From QIAW01 sp035487295 (GTDB lineage: Bacteria > Acidobacteriota > Terriglobia > Terriglobales > Acidobacteriaceae): 64,000 bases of DNA. Of the stretch, positions 44,393-52,783 are shown in pieces. Position 1 is the first letter of the stretch; each line of letters begins with the position of its first letter. The notes beneath the pieces are model-generated. The model was not told the DNA's origin. It saw only the letters and a list, made by a program, of their open reading frames with translations, and did not search any database. The stretch is taken from positions 1 through 64,000 of the forward strand of contig DATHMH010000037.1 in NCBI GenBank assembly GCA_035487295.1, in the 5' to 3' direction. The translations under genes and the position numbers were made by a program.

Positions 44393-45781
44393 TCATAGCT
44401 TGTTTAATCCATCCAGCGCCGCGACCTTATAGGCCTCAGCCAGCGTTGGATAATTGAAAACCGTATCGCGGAAGTATTCAATCGTACCGCCAAAGCTCAG
44501 CACCGCCTGCCCAATGTGGACGATCTCGGTCGCCTGCTCCCCAATAGCATGTACGCCCAGCAGCTTGAAAGTCTCCGGATCGAACAGCAGCTTGAGCATG
44601 CCCTGGTCGTCGCCCAGCATCTGTCCTTTGGCCAGGTCTTCGTAGCGGGCGATGCCAACCTCGTAGGGAACTTTATCGTGGGTCAACTGTTCTTCCGTGG
44701 GACCGACCATGGAAATTTCTGGAATTGTATAAATGCCATACGGAAACCGTTCCGTGGATTTATTGAAGGTCTTGCCAAACATGTGGCAGCTCGCCAGCCG
44801 GCCCTGCTCCATGGATGTGCTGGCCAGCGAAGGGAAGCCGATTACATCTCCGGCGGCATAGATATGCGGCACGCTCGTCTGGTAATGTTCGTTGACCTCC
44901 AGCTTGCCCCGGCCATCCACCGCGAGTCCGGCCGCGCTTATGTTCAACTGGTCGGTATTGGCCTGGCGTCCGATGGCATAGAGCAGCGCTTCGCCGTGAA
45001 CCGTTTTGCCGCTTTCCAGCTTGGCAAAGACCCGTCCACGGTCCTCTTCCGATCCCACCTGCACGACTTTTTCTCCCAGGCGAAATGTTGTTCCCTGGCG
45101 GCGAAGCTGGAAGCACAGGTTATCGAGAATCTCACGGTCCACAAAATCCAGCAGTGTAGGGCGCTGGTCGAGCAGCGTGACTTCAACTCCGAGCGCGGCC
45201 AGCATGGAGGAATACTCCAGGCCCACAACACCTGCGCCCACGACAATGGCCTCGCGCGGAACATTCTCAAGACAATGCAGCTGGTCAGAATCGATGATGC
45301 GCTTGCCGTCCAGGGGGATACTGTCAGTGTGCGCCGGGCGGGTGCCGCAGGCGATCAACACATTCTGCGCGCGCAGCGCCAGCGGACCCTCTGTGGTTTC
45401 GAGTTCAATCGTATGCGGGTCGATAAAGCGCGCGCTGCCTTCGAACACGGTGATGTGATTACGCCGAAGCTGGTCGCGAATCACCTCGGTTTCGCGCATG
45501 ACCATGCTGTCAACCCGAACCGTAATGTCCTGGATGGAAATCTCGTCTTTCAGCTTGTATCCCCGGCCATAAAAGGCGCGCTGGCGCAACCCGCTCAGGT
45601 AAAGGATGGCCTCGCGCATGGTCTTGCTGGGAATGGTGCCGGTGTTGACGCACACCCCGCCCAGCATCTTCTTGCGGTCAATGATGGCAACCTTCCGGCG
45701 GAACTTGGCGGCACAGATGGCGCCTTTCTGTCCGGCAGGACCGGAGCCGATTACTACGAGTTCGTATTCCTGGTTCGGCAT
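44393..45781 (-). CDS. sthA: Soluble pyridine nucleotide transhydrogenase
   Basis: The 462-residue flavoprotein has the FAD motif VVIGSGPAGQKGA, the segment GGVCVNTGTIPSKTMREA and NAD motif VVGAGVVGLEYSSMLAALG. A C-terminal dimerisation domain contains VHAIGEQATEIVHIGQ. In this subgroup only one Cys of the disulfide motif remains (CVNTGT), as in SthA rather than lipoamide dehydrogenases. It transfers hydride between NADPH and NAD+. Confidence 0.9.
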   Translation of the reverse strand: MPNQEYELVVIGSGPAGQKGAICAAKFRRKVAIIDRKKMLGGVCVNTGTIPSKTMREAILYLSGLRQRAFYGRGYKLKDEISIQDITVRVDSMVMRETEVIRDQLRRNHITVFEGSARFIDPHTIELETTEGPLALRAQNVLIACGTRPAHTDSIPLDGKRIIDSDQLHCLENVPREAIVVGAGVVGLEYSSMLAALGVEVTLLDQRPTLLDFVDREILDNLCFQLRRQGTTFRLGEKVVQVGSEEDRGRVFAKLESGKTVHGEALLYAIGRQANTDQLNISAAGLAVDGRGKLEVNEHYQTSVPHIYAAGDVIGFPSLASTSMEQGRLASCHMFGKTFNKSTERFPYGIYTIPEISMVGPTEEQLTHDKVPYEVGIARYEDLAKGQMLGDDQGMLKLLFDPETFKLLGVHAIGEQATEIVHIGQAVLSFGGTIEYFRDTVFNYPTLAEAYKVAALDGLNKL

Positions 45782-45855
45782 GTGATTGGGAAGAGACGGA
45801 AGTTGAATTGTACCGAAAATTTACCGCAGAGACACAGAGGTACAGAGATTGGAGG

Positions 45856-45949
45856 ATTTACGATTTACGAAGTGCCAACAAACTCCCGTTTCACCGCAAA
45901 GTAGTTGATACCATAGAAAATCGTAAATCGTACTTCGTAAATCGTAAAT
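45856..45949. repeat. Inverted repeat, TTTACGATTTACGAAG family
   Basis: A perfect 18-bp inverted repeat (45856-45873 and 45932-45949) is preceded by ACCGCAGAGACACAGAGG-type words at about 45823-45850. It lies between divergent genes sthA and the phosphoesterase. An upstream frame through it into the phosphoesterase gene is judged non-coding. Confidence 0.8.
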
Positions 45950-46056
45950 TCCCATACCCCGGCGTTACCACAAAAAACGTAATACAAATGGTTCCCATCC
46001 AAAAATTTTCTCGGAAAATTCATATTCCCCTAACACGCCTTCGATGTAATAGGGCT

Positions 46057-46857
46057 ATGCAGGAAGCGTGTTTCGATACCGTCATTCTGTCAGACATTCA
46101 CCTGGGCTCTGAGACCAGTCGCGCCAGTGACGTGTTGGCCATGCTGAAGAGCATTGCATTTAAAAGGCTGGTGCTGCTGGGCGATATCTTCAACGACCTG
46201 AATTTCAGCCGGCTGAAAAAAGAGCACTGGCACCTGCTTTCCTACATCCGCAAGCTTTCCAATCCCAAGCGCAACGTCGAGGTGGTTTGGGTGGAGGGTA
46301 ATCATGATCAGGGATTGACCGATGTCATGTCGCACCTGGTGGGGGTTGAAGTCTACCAGGAATATACCTGGGACTACCGCGGCAAGCGCTACCTCGCCAT
46401 CCACGGACATCAGTTTGACCGCTTCCTGATCAATAACCTGCTGCTGAGCGGAATCGGCGTCTTTATCTATACACAGGCGCAGCGCCTGCATTTTTGCGAG
46501 CAGAAGCTGGCCCGCTTTCTCGACCGCATGAGCACCTCATGGCTGCGTCTTTCGGATGTAGTCTCTGCCGGGGCCCTGAACCTGGCCCGCCACCGCGGCG
46601 CCGACGTGGTCTTTTGCGGGCACACCCACGAAGCCTCAGCCCGCCAGCACCAGGGCATTCATTATTACAATACTGGCTGTTGGACCAACTCTCAGGCCAC
46701 ATACCTCACCGTGAATGAAGATGGCGTCCAGGTGCATGAATATCAACCCGCCCCAAGTGCCACCGATTCCAGCCAGGATTCCGGCTCCAACGAAACGACT
46801 GGGACGACTCCCCAGCTCGCAGATTCGCTGCTGGCCGGCGCCTACGCCAGTCTGTAA
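46057..46857 (+). CDS. Metallophosphoesterase, LpxH-like
   Basis: The 266-residue protein has the dimetal phosphoesterase motifs in order: DTVILSDIHLG, LVLLGDIFNDLNF, VEGNHDQG, HGHQFDRF and FCGHTHEASA, followed by GIHYYNTGCW. This layout resembles UDP-2,3-diacylglucosamine diphosphatase-like enzymes. The ATG at 46057 starts right before the first motif. An LpxH-like role in lipid A synthesis is possible, but no lpx genes are nearby. Confidence 0.88.
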   Translation: MQEACFDTVILSDIHLGSETSRASDVLAMLKSIAFKRLVLLGDIFNDLNFSRLKKEHWHLLSYIRKLSNPKRNVEVVWVEGNHDQGLTDVMSHLVGVEVYQEYTWDYRGKRYLAIHGHQFDRFLINNLLLSGIGVFIYTQAQRLHFCEQKLARFLDRMSTSWLRLSDVVSAGALNLARHRGADVVFCGHTHEASARQHQGIHYYNTGCWTNSQATYLTVNEDGVQVHEYQPAPSATDSSQDSGSNETTGTTPQLADSLLAGAYASL

Positions 46858-46890
46858 ATTTTCGATTTACGAAGTAGGATTTACGATTGA

Positions 46891-47032
46891 GCTACTGGCT
46901 TCCAGCTTCCAGCTGTTTTTGGACCTCAAACAATGTAAGCGGTCTCAATGCTGAAACGCAGCCAGAGAGACGATATAACATCTAAATTCCACGAAAATCA
47001 AAAACAGCTAGAAGCTAGGAGCTAGAAGCTGG
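46891..47032. repeat. AGCT-word inverted repeat upstream of the quinone oxidoreductase
   Basis: Left arm TTCCAGCTTCCAGCTGTTTTTGG (about 46891-46921, words given in part) pairs with the right arm CAAAAACAGCTAGAAGCT (about 46999-47032). It ends 4 bp before the ATG at 47036, so the right arm would overlap the ribosome-binding region. Confidence 0.75.
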
Positions 47033-47035
47033 TTC

Positions 47036-48037
47036 ATGCAAGCACTCATCATCACCAAACCCGGCGGCCCAGAGGTGCTGGAGGTCCGCGATGTCCCGGC
47101 CCCGCAACCCTCTTCGCACGAAGTCTTGGTGCGCGTGCATGCCGCCGGCGTCAACCGCGCCGATATCCTGCAGCGCCAGGGACATTATCCTGCGCCAGCG
47201 GATGCGCCCCAGCACATCCCCGGCCTGGAGTTTGCCGGCGAGGTTGCGGCATTAGGCCCCCAGGCAACAGCGTGGCGTCCCGGACAGCGTGTCTTTGGCA
47301 TCGTTGGCGGCGGAGGCCAGGCGGAATATGTCGTCGCTCATGAGCGCATGCTGGCCGAAATCCCCGCCAATCTTAGCTGGAGCGAAGCCGCCGCGGTTCC
47401 AGAGGTGTTTATCACCGCGCACGATGCTTTGTGGAAGCAGGCGAATCTGGCTGCTGGCGAAACCGTGCTCATTCACGCCGTCGGCAGCGGAGTTGGATTG
47501 GCGGCAGTGCAACTGGCCCGGGCCAGGGCGGCTGTCCCTTACGGCGCCTCGCGCACGCAAGAGAAAATTGAGCGTGCGCGCGAGTTCGGGCTTCAGAATG
47601 GAATCCGGCTGTCCGAAGACTTAGGACCGCTGAAAGAACAGGCACGGCAGTGGACCGCCGGACGCGGCTTCGATGTCGTGCTCGATTTAGTGGGAGGCGT
47701 TTACGTGCCCGCGAGCATCGACGCGCTGGGGATAAAAGGCCGGCTGGTACTGCTGGCCAGTATGGGCGGCAGGAAAATAGAGATTGATCTGGGGCAGTTC
47801 CTGCACAAGCGGCTGCGCCTTATAGGGTCAACCCTGCGCGCGCGGCCCCTGGAAGAAAAGATCGCCGCCACCGAGGCATTTTCGGCGGAAGTAGTTCCAT
47901 TGCTGGCGCAGGGCAGAGTGCGTCCGGTGGTGGATAGCGAATTCGATTTTACGGTAAAAGACATCCAGGCGGCTTATAGCCGCCTGGAATCCAATGAAAG
48001 TTTTGGGAAGGTAATAATCAAAATCACCGGAAAATGA
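47036..48037 (+). CDS. Zinc-type NAD(P)H-quinone oxidoreductase (PIG3-like)
   Basis: The 333-residue medium-chain reductase has the N-terminal catalytic domain (MQALIITKPGGPEVLEVRDVPAP, VHAAGVNRADILQRQGHYPAP) and a Rossmann domain with ETVLIHAVGSGVGLAAVQLARARAA. The RADILQRQGHYP block matches the PIG3/quinone oxidoreductase branch, which lacks the catalytic zinc of alcohol dehydrogenases. Confidence 0.9.
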   Translation: MQALIITKPGGPEVLEVRDVPAPQPSSHEVLVRVHAAGVNRADILQRQGHYPAPADAPQHIPGLEFAGEVAALGPQATAWRPGQRVFGIVGGGGQAEYVVAHERMLAEIPANLSWSEAAAVPEVFITAHDALWKQANLAAGETVLIHAVGSGVGLAAVQLARARAAVPYGASRTQEKIERAREFGLQNGIRLSEDLGPLKEQARQWTAGRGFDVVLDLVGGVYVPASIDALGIKGRLVLLASMGGRKIEIDLGQFLHKRLRLIGSTLRARPLEEKIAATEAFSAEVVPLLAQGRVRPVVDSEFDFTVKDIQAAYSRLESNESFGKVIIKITGK

Positions 48038-48076
48038 GAACGCAACTTCCTGTTGCATTCTCATCCGGCCTGAACA

Positions 48077-48616
48077 TCAGAGCGCAGCCATGGCGCCAGC
48101 CAGGCTGGCGGGCTGCTGGAGCTGGCAGACGGCGGCAACCTGCTCGCGCAGGTTCTCGTATCCGGCGACCAGATCGCGTGGCTGCAGCTGCATATTGGGG
48201 AACATGGCGCGAATATACAGGGTCCCTTCGGCCTGCAGGGCTAAAATCCTTAAACCGAGCGCAGCGGTCTTGAGCTGCATGCCGGCCTGCACCATTTCGG
48301 GCTCGGTAGCGGCGCTGGCCAACTCGCCCAGGCGCATCAGCACAGCCGTATTCCAGGCGACACGCTGCACGTACTCCACCGCCGCCAGCATGCGCTTGCG
48401 CTGCACGCGGGCAAAGGCCCCGGCGGGAAGATGGCTGCGCAAGAATGTCTCTTCCGCAGGATCGGTAAGGTTCCGGAAGGCGACGAGGTCAACCGGCTTG
48501 GTCAGCCGCTCGAGATCTTCGGAGCTGGCAATGCGGACGTTATGCCCGCGCGCCGCTTTGTAGAGCAAAATAGTGCTCAGGGCTGAAAATGTGACTAGCA
48601 GAAATAGTAAGTTCAT
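48077..48616 (-). CDS. Membrane-anchored hypothetical protein
   Basis: The 179-residue product has one N-terminal membrane segment (MNLLFLLVTFSALSTILLY) and a helical soluble part with no recognised family. It is convergent with the quinone oxidoreductase gene, 39 bp away. Confidence 0.62.
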   Translation of the reverse strand: MNLLFLLVTFSALSTILLYKAARGHNVRIASSEDLERLTKPVDLVAFRNLTDPAEETFLRSHLPAGAFARVQRKRMLAAVEYVQRVAWNTAVLMRLGELASAATEPEMVQAGMQLKTAALGLRILALQAEGTLYIRAMFPNMQLQPRDLVAGYENLREQVAAVCQLQQPASLAGAMAAL

Positions 48617-48861
48617 CGCTGTAATAGCTCCCGGAACTTCATTTCACGAAGCTAACGTGAAAGCTGCTCGTGCGCAACGTACACACAAGCTACCAACACT
48701 ATGGTGCATCATAACCGCCTACAAATAAAGCAAAATGTGGATTGGAAGCGTAGGAGGATTTCTGTTTTGGGACAGGTTCCATTCTGGAATTAAATCTAGT
48801 AAAATCAATGATTTAGAGAGGATGATCTATCTTAACAGAGCGGGAAAAGCTGAGCGACAGA

Positions 48862-49605
48862 TTACCGATGTAACAGCTCCTGCAGTGCGTCATTCCATGC
48901 TGCCAACTCAGTTTTGGGTAGGACGCGCAAATCGACCGGGCGCCAAGCTTTGATGACATAAACAGTCCAGATTAGAAGGCCCAAGTCATACGACGCCGGT
49001 TTCAAAAATCGGTAAAACGGAACCTGACTGACTCCGGTATAAGCTCGCACCGCCACAACCGTAAGTTCGAAAAAGACGAAAGTAGCAAATCCCAATGCGA
49101 TACCAAAGAGATAGTTTTTCCAGCTCAATCCAAAAAATCTGGCAAACAAAAAAAGAACCACTAATAATCCGCACTGTACAATTCGCAAGCTACGTTCCAG
49201 CGTCAGAAAGCCCTTCGCAAGCCGTTCTACATCCGCTCCCGGAGTGTTGAGCGCGGTCCAGGATGCGATCAGCACCAAAATAATACTGGTCAGCCAAAAT
49301 AGAATGGTTCCCATCTTTTGCAGGACCGCATATTCCTTTAAAAGATTTGCATAGATCTCATAGATTACGGCCATGCCCAATGCCCAGGTGATTAGCTCTC
49401 CAAGTAGATAGGAATATAGGTAAAGTGACGACTTTGGTTCCAAGATTAAATAGAAAATAGTCGTTACCGTAATAACCGTCGTGTAGCTGAAGAAATAAGG
49501 CAACTGCCGGTACAACCGGTGCACGAGCATAGTAACGATCAGGATCGTCTGAAGGACGGAAGGCACGTACCAAAAAGCCGTTTCAAAAATATGACGCACC
49601 GTCAT
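48862..49605 (-). CDS. Seven-segment membrane protein of unknown function
   Basis: The 247-residue product is almost entirely hydrophobic segments, about seven, with a short soluble C-terminus (WRPVDLRVLPKTELAAWNDALQELLHR). No catalytic motif was noticed. Acidobacterial genomes often carry small polytopic proteins of this look, but a family cannot be named. Confidence 0.68.
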   Translation of the reverse strand: MTVRHIFETAFWYVPSVLQTILIVTMLVHRLYRQLPYFFSYTTVITVTTIFYLILEPKSSLYLYSYLLGELITWALGMAVIYEIYANLLKEYAVLQKMGTILFWLTSIILVLIASWTALNTPGADVERLAKGFLTLERSLRIVQCGLLVVLFLFARFFGLSWKNYLFGIALGFATFVFFELTVVAVRAYTGVSQVPFYRFLKPASYDLGLLIWTVYVIKAWRPVDLRVLPKTELAAWNDALQELLHR

Positions 49606-49681
49606 GGGCTGCCTTTAGAGTAAAGTACTTAATAGGCAGCCCACAACATAATTCTTTCCCTGACTGGTTCCTGTTTTGGCA

Positions 49682-49861
49682 CTAGATGAAGCAATCGTTA
49701 GTTAACTGGCAAGGGGGAGCGCCAGGACCGTCATGATTCACGTCAGTAATGGGATTTGCCTTAGGGGAAGCCTGCTTGGTCTGCGCTGCTGCTGAAATAG
49801 GGCTTGCAATTCCGGCGGTTAGGGCTAAAGTAAGGGCGATGGCGAACATAATTTTTTTCAT
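49682..49861 (-). CDS. Small secreted peptide
   Basis: The 59-residue product starts MKKIMFAIALTLALTAGIASPISAAAQ, a signal peptide, followed by about 33 polar residues with two Cys (PPCQLTNDC). AAGGAG lies 7 bases upstream of the ATG. A long frame from 50131 is rejected because the signal peptide begins here. Function is unknown. Confidence 0.65.
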   Translation of the reverse strand: MKKIMFAIALTLALTAGIASPISAAAQTKQASPKANPITDVNHDGPGAPPCQLTNDCFI

Positions 49862-49954
49862 GGTGAGTTTCTCCTTGTTGAAACCAATTTCACACTGAAA
49901 GCGGAAATCCTGGAAAAAACCTGAAAATACTGACGATTCCGGAATTCGTAAAAA

Positions 49955-50368
49955 ATGCTGAGCCCAACAGAAGACTTTCTTAAGAACACGCTTTCGGTAT
50001 TCCAGACCATTCTGGAGCGGCTCCAGTACCTGCGCTCCCTGCGCGGAAGCAAGGAGGGCAAGTATGAGCACTGGGGCCTGAGCCGCACCTACGGCCCTGA
50101 CGTGGTGCAGAAGATGATTTCCGAAGTGCACTCCTACAATTTTCTGGAGGCCCTGCGCACTTCGTTGCTGGTCTTATGGGAAGAGGTTCAGGAGTCGGCC
50201 CGCGAACAGAACATGGAGCCCATGCAATACCTGGATGTGCTAGAAAAAGATGGGTCGCTCCTCCCCAAAAACCTGCAAGGCGGATCGGCTAAACACCTGG
50301 ATTCAGTATTTGCTGCTTTGCGAGAAATTGCTCGAGCTCAACGCTCCCCGAATCCCCCAGGCTCATAG
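49955..50368 (+). CDS. Hypothetical protein overlapping the XRE gene end
   Basis: The 137-residue soluble helical product (MLSPTEDFLKNTLSVFQTILERLQYLRSLRG) has no recognised domain. Its last 80 bp overlap the end of the convergent XRE regulator gene. No clear ribosome-binding site was seen. It lies 93 bp from the divergent secreted-peptide gene. Confidence 0.55.
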   Translation: MLSPTEDFLKNTLSVFQTILERLQYLRSLRGSKEGKYEHWGLSRTYGPDVVQKMISEVHSYNFLEALRTSLLVLWEEVQESAREQNMEPMQYLDVLEKDGSLLPKNLQGGSAKHLDSVFAALREIARAQRSPNPPGS

Positions 50369-51101
50369 CTACGCCCACCACCTGGCCCAGCACTTCGCCC
50401 TCCTGCGGGTGCTTCAAAAGCCGGATCGGCACCGGTGACAGAGGATGCGGTTGCAGAACCAACTGGCTCCCCACCAGCGAGCACCAGGTGCAAACAAATC
50501 CCTCGCGCGTCTCTACAAAATAGATCGGGCGCTCATATTCGCTGCGCCAGCCGCCCTCCTGAACTTTGTTTCTGCTCTCATCGATCTGCAGGAAAGAGCC
50601 GGGCAAAATCAGCGGATACAGCGTCAAATCGTCGGTCCCCACGTAGCCATAGGTGTAGTGCGTGCGGGCAAATTTAGAAAGAAAATGCAGCGGCACGGTG
50701 CCCCACTTTTCCACCATGCGTCCCATGTTGGTGGTTTTACGCATGTCGAAGCCAGGGTCAAAGCGCAACGGCATCTCAACCGTCCGCTTTTCATCGGGGA
50801 CAGAAAGAATGTGGCTCTTGGGGGGATGAGTCACAGAAATATCTTCCGCCAGGTTGCTGAGCGGTATGCCAAAGACCGATAAAATTTCTTCAACGGTTTT
50901 CCGGTAGAGCAGCGCCAGGGAATAAACGCGATAAATGCTGGGCAGCATGCCCTTGGTTTCTATTTCAGAAAGACGGCTGGCAGGGATGGCGTATTCCTGG
51001 TTGTTATATTTTTCCGCGATCACGGCGCTGGCAGATTCAACATCTTTGAGCGTCAGGCCCAGAGCTTCTCGTATTGCTCGTAGTTGTTGACCGGGTATCA
51101 T
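50289..51101 (-). CDS. XRE-family transcriptional regulator with large C-terminal domain
   Basis: The 270-residue protein has an N-terminal helix-turn-helix (GQQLRAIREALGLTLKDVESAS ... ASRLSEIETKGMLPSIYRVYSLALLY). The C-terminal part of about 180 residues contains LPGSFLQIDESRNKV and a beta-rich segment like sensor domains fused to XRE regulators. The ligand is unknown. Upstream on the same strand is a tiny ORF with its own terminator. Confidence 0.82.
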   Translation of the reverse strand: MIPGQQLRAIREALGLTLKDVESASAVIAEKYNNQEYAIPASRLSEIETKGMLPSIYRVYSLALLYRKTVEEILSVFGIPLSNLAEDISVTHPPKSHILSVPDEKRTVEMPLRFDPGFDMRKTTNMGRMVEKWGTVPLHFLSKFARTHYTYGYVGTDDLTLYPLILPGSFLQIDESRNKVQEGGWRSEYERPIYFVETREGFVCTWCSLVGSQLVLQPHPLSPVPIRLLKHPQEGEVLGQVVGVAMSLGDSGSVELEQFLAKQQILNPGV

Positions 51102-51302
51102 GGGCGCGCCACGGAACTGCTTTCAAATCTCGGCCCTAATTACGGAAATCGTAACAAGCTTGCGCCCAGGAAGCCAGAAAAGAATGTGAAGTTCGCGGAT
51201 TCTTAATTCCGGAATTCGTAAATTCGACGTCTCGCATTTCGAGAAACGGAATTCCGGCAATGGGTTTCAGCTTTGAAAAAATATTCGCGCGTCAGACAGC
51301 AA

Positions 51303-51339
51303 AACGGCCTGCTATCCGCATCGCGGACAGCAGGCCGTT
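51303..51339 (-). terminator. Strong rho-independent terminator between the tiny ORF and the XRE gene
   Basis: An 11-bp stem (51303-51313 with 51329-51339; arm AACGGCCTGCT) extends inward by TCCGC/GCGGA with one mismatch and a 3-base loop. TTTT follows on the minus strand. Confidence 0.85.
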
Positions 51340-51426
51340 CGGTAGACTGTTGGGATTGGCTGAAGACGCTTACCGCGCTCCAAGATCCTAACTACAGGTT
51401 GTTCTTACGCTTAAAGCGGGCGCGCC

Positions 51427-51483
51427 TTAAGCCTCAGCCACCTCACTGTATCTACTACTACTACAATCAGAACTTTTATCCAT
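51427..51483 (-). CDS. 18-residue small ORF (possible leader or signal peptide gene)
   Basis: ATG at 51483 follows AAAGGAGGGG by 5 bases, one of the strongest ribosome-binding sites in the window. The peptide MDKSSDCSSSRYSEVAEA ends at TAA (51427). A strong terminator lies about 90 bp downstream, so the unit looks like an independent short transcript of about 200 nt. The XRE regulator gene follows on the same strand. Coding is inferred from the site and the context only. Confidence 0.5.
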   Translation of the reverse strand: MDKSSDCSSSRYSEVAEA

Positions 51484-51586
51484 CGGATCCCCTCCTTTCC
51501 CAGTGTTCCCATAGATTAGCGCAGGGTTAGCACTCAGTCAATAGCCGGCACCTGACTAGGAATGAAGGAATGAAACGGAAGAAGCT

Positions 51587-51757
51587 GCTAGCTTCCAGCT
51601 CCCAGCTGTTTCTGATTTTGGAGGTCGTTTGCTAGCTCACAGTCCCGAAAGTCTTTGGTTCTGCGCGTCGCTCAGCGACGCAAGAAAGAACCGGCTGGAC
51701 GTGAAGATGTTTTACACCATCCAAAAGTAGAAACAGCTAGGAGCTGGCAGCTATCGG
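51587..51757. repeat. AGCT-word inverted repeat upstream of ku
   Basis: Left arm around 51587-51613 (GCTAGCTTCCAGCTCCCAGC) pairs imperfectly with the right arm around 51729-51752 (AAACAGCTAGGAGCTGGCAG). Between them lies the small nested hairpin at 51657-51692. The gap 51484-51799 holds no gene. Confidence 0.7.
51657..51692. other. Nested hairpin in the ku upstream region
   Basis: An inner perfect 8-bp stem GCGTCGCT/AGCGACGC (51665-51672 with 51674-51681, one-base centre) is enclosed by an outer stem GGTTCT/AGAACC (51657-51662 with 51687-51692). It could be a DNA cruciform, an RNA element or a processing site. Confidence 0.55.
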
Positions 51758-51799
51758 CTTCTGCACCGCATCGTATCGGTTGTCCCCCAAGGAGCAAAC

Positions 51800-52699
51800 A
51801 TGCCTGCCTCTGTCTGGACGGGGTATCTTACCTTTGGCCTCATCTCAATGCCGGTGCGCCTCTTTTCCGGAGCGCGCAGCACCCGCGTAAGCTTTCACAT
51901 GCTGCACCGCAACGACAATACCCGCGTCAAGCAGCAGCTCTACTGCCCCGCCGACAACCGCGTGGTCGAGCGCAGCGAAATCGTCAAAGGATACGAATAC
52001 AGCAAAGGGGTTTACGTCGTCATCGAGCCGGATGAGATCAAGAAGATCGAACCCAGGACGGCCAAGGCCATTGAGATCCTGGAATTCGTGAAAGCCGGCG
52101 AGATTGATCCGGTTTATTTCGATTCATCGTATTATTTGTTGCCGGAAGAAGCAGGCCGGCGTCCCTACGCCTTGCTGGCCAAGGCGCTGCGCGACTCCGA
52201 ATACGTTGCCATCGCCAAGCTGGCCATGCACAACCGGGAGTACACCGTCTTCCTTCGGCCCTACGAGAAGGGAATCATGCTGCACACCATGTATTACAAA
52301 GAAGAGTTGAGCCGCATTGAGCAACTCGCGCCGCCCAACCTCGAAGTGCCCAACATCGAAGTGAAAGAAGCGGAATTGAAGGTCGCGCAACAACTCATCG
52401 CGGCGCTGGAGGCGAAGTTCGAACCCGAAAAATACCACGACACCTTCGAAGAAAACCTGAAAGAACTGATCAAAGCTAAGCTGGAAGGCATGGAAGTAAC
52501 TGAGGTGGAGAAGCCCTCCAGACCCGCTCCGGTTGCCGACCTGATGGCGGCGCTGAAGCAGAGCCTCGCCGAAATGGAGACGGAAAAGAAACCCGCCCGG
52601 CGCATAGCCAAGGCGGAAGAAGAATCCAGGATTCACGTCGTAGGCGCAAAGCCCCAACCCCCCGCGACCAACAAGACAAAGAAGAAACGCGTAGCCTGA
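51800..52699 (+). CDS. ku: Non-homologous end-joining protein Ku
   Basis: The 299-residue product begins MPASVWTGYLTFGLISMPVRLFSGARS and includes LHRNDNTRVKQQLYCPADNRVVERSEIVKGYEYSKGVYVVIEPDEI (read in part) and YYLLPEEAG. These are conserved bacterial Ku core segments. The C-terminus is Lys/Arg-rich, as in Ku proteins that recruit LigD. No ligD is in the window. It would bind double-strand ends as a homodimer. Confidence 0.95.
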   Translation: MPASVWTGYLTFGLISMPVRLFSGARSTRVSFHMLHRNDNTRVKQQLYCPADNRVVERSEIVKGYEYSKGVYVVIEPDEIKKIEPRTAKAIEILEFVKAGEIDPVYFDSSYYLLPEEAGRRPYALLAKALRDSEYVAIAKLAMHNREYTVFLRPYEKGIMLHTMYYKEELSRIEQLAPPNLEVPNIEVKEAELKVAQQLIAALEAKFEPEKYHDTFEENLKELIKAKLEGMEVTEVEKPSRPAPVADLMAALKQSLAEMETEKKPARRIAKAEEESRIHVVGAKPQPPATNKTKKKRVA

Positions 52700-52783
52700 A
52701 CCTTCATAAAAACCCGCTGAGAACTGCTACAATACTAGTTTCCTCAATCCTGCACTTCCAAACAGCGGAGACTAGACCGAAGA

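Noticed and set aside
44516..45904. 462-residue plus-strand frame opposite sthA
   Set aside because: Antisense shadow of a well-supported flavoprotein gene, with no domain of its own.
51273..51530. 85-residue plus-strand frame over the terminator and tiny ORF
   Set aside because: It reads through the terminator stem and lacks a ribosome-binding site. Its YYYYNQN stretch is simply the reverse of the tiny ORF's AGT codons.
20251..51757. AGCT and TTGAGTCATCGGG repeats considered as insertion-sequence ends
   Set aside because: No transposase frame lies between any pair of arms, and no target-site duplication was recognisable.
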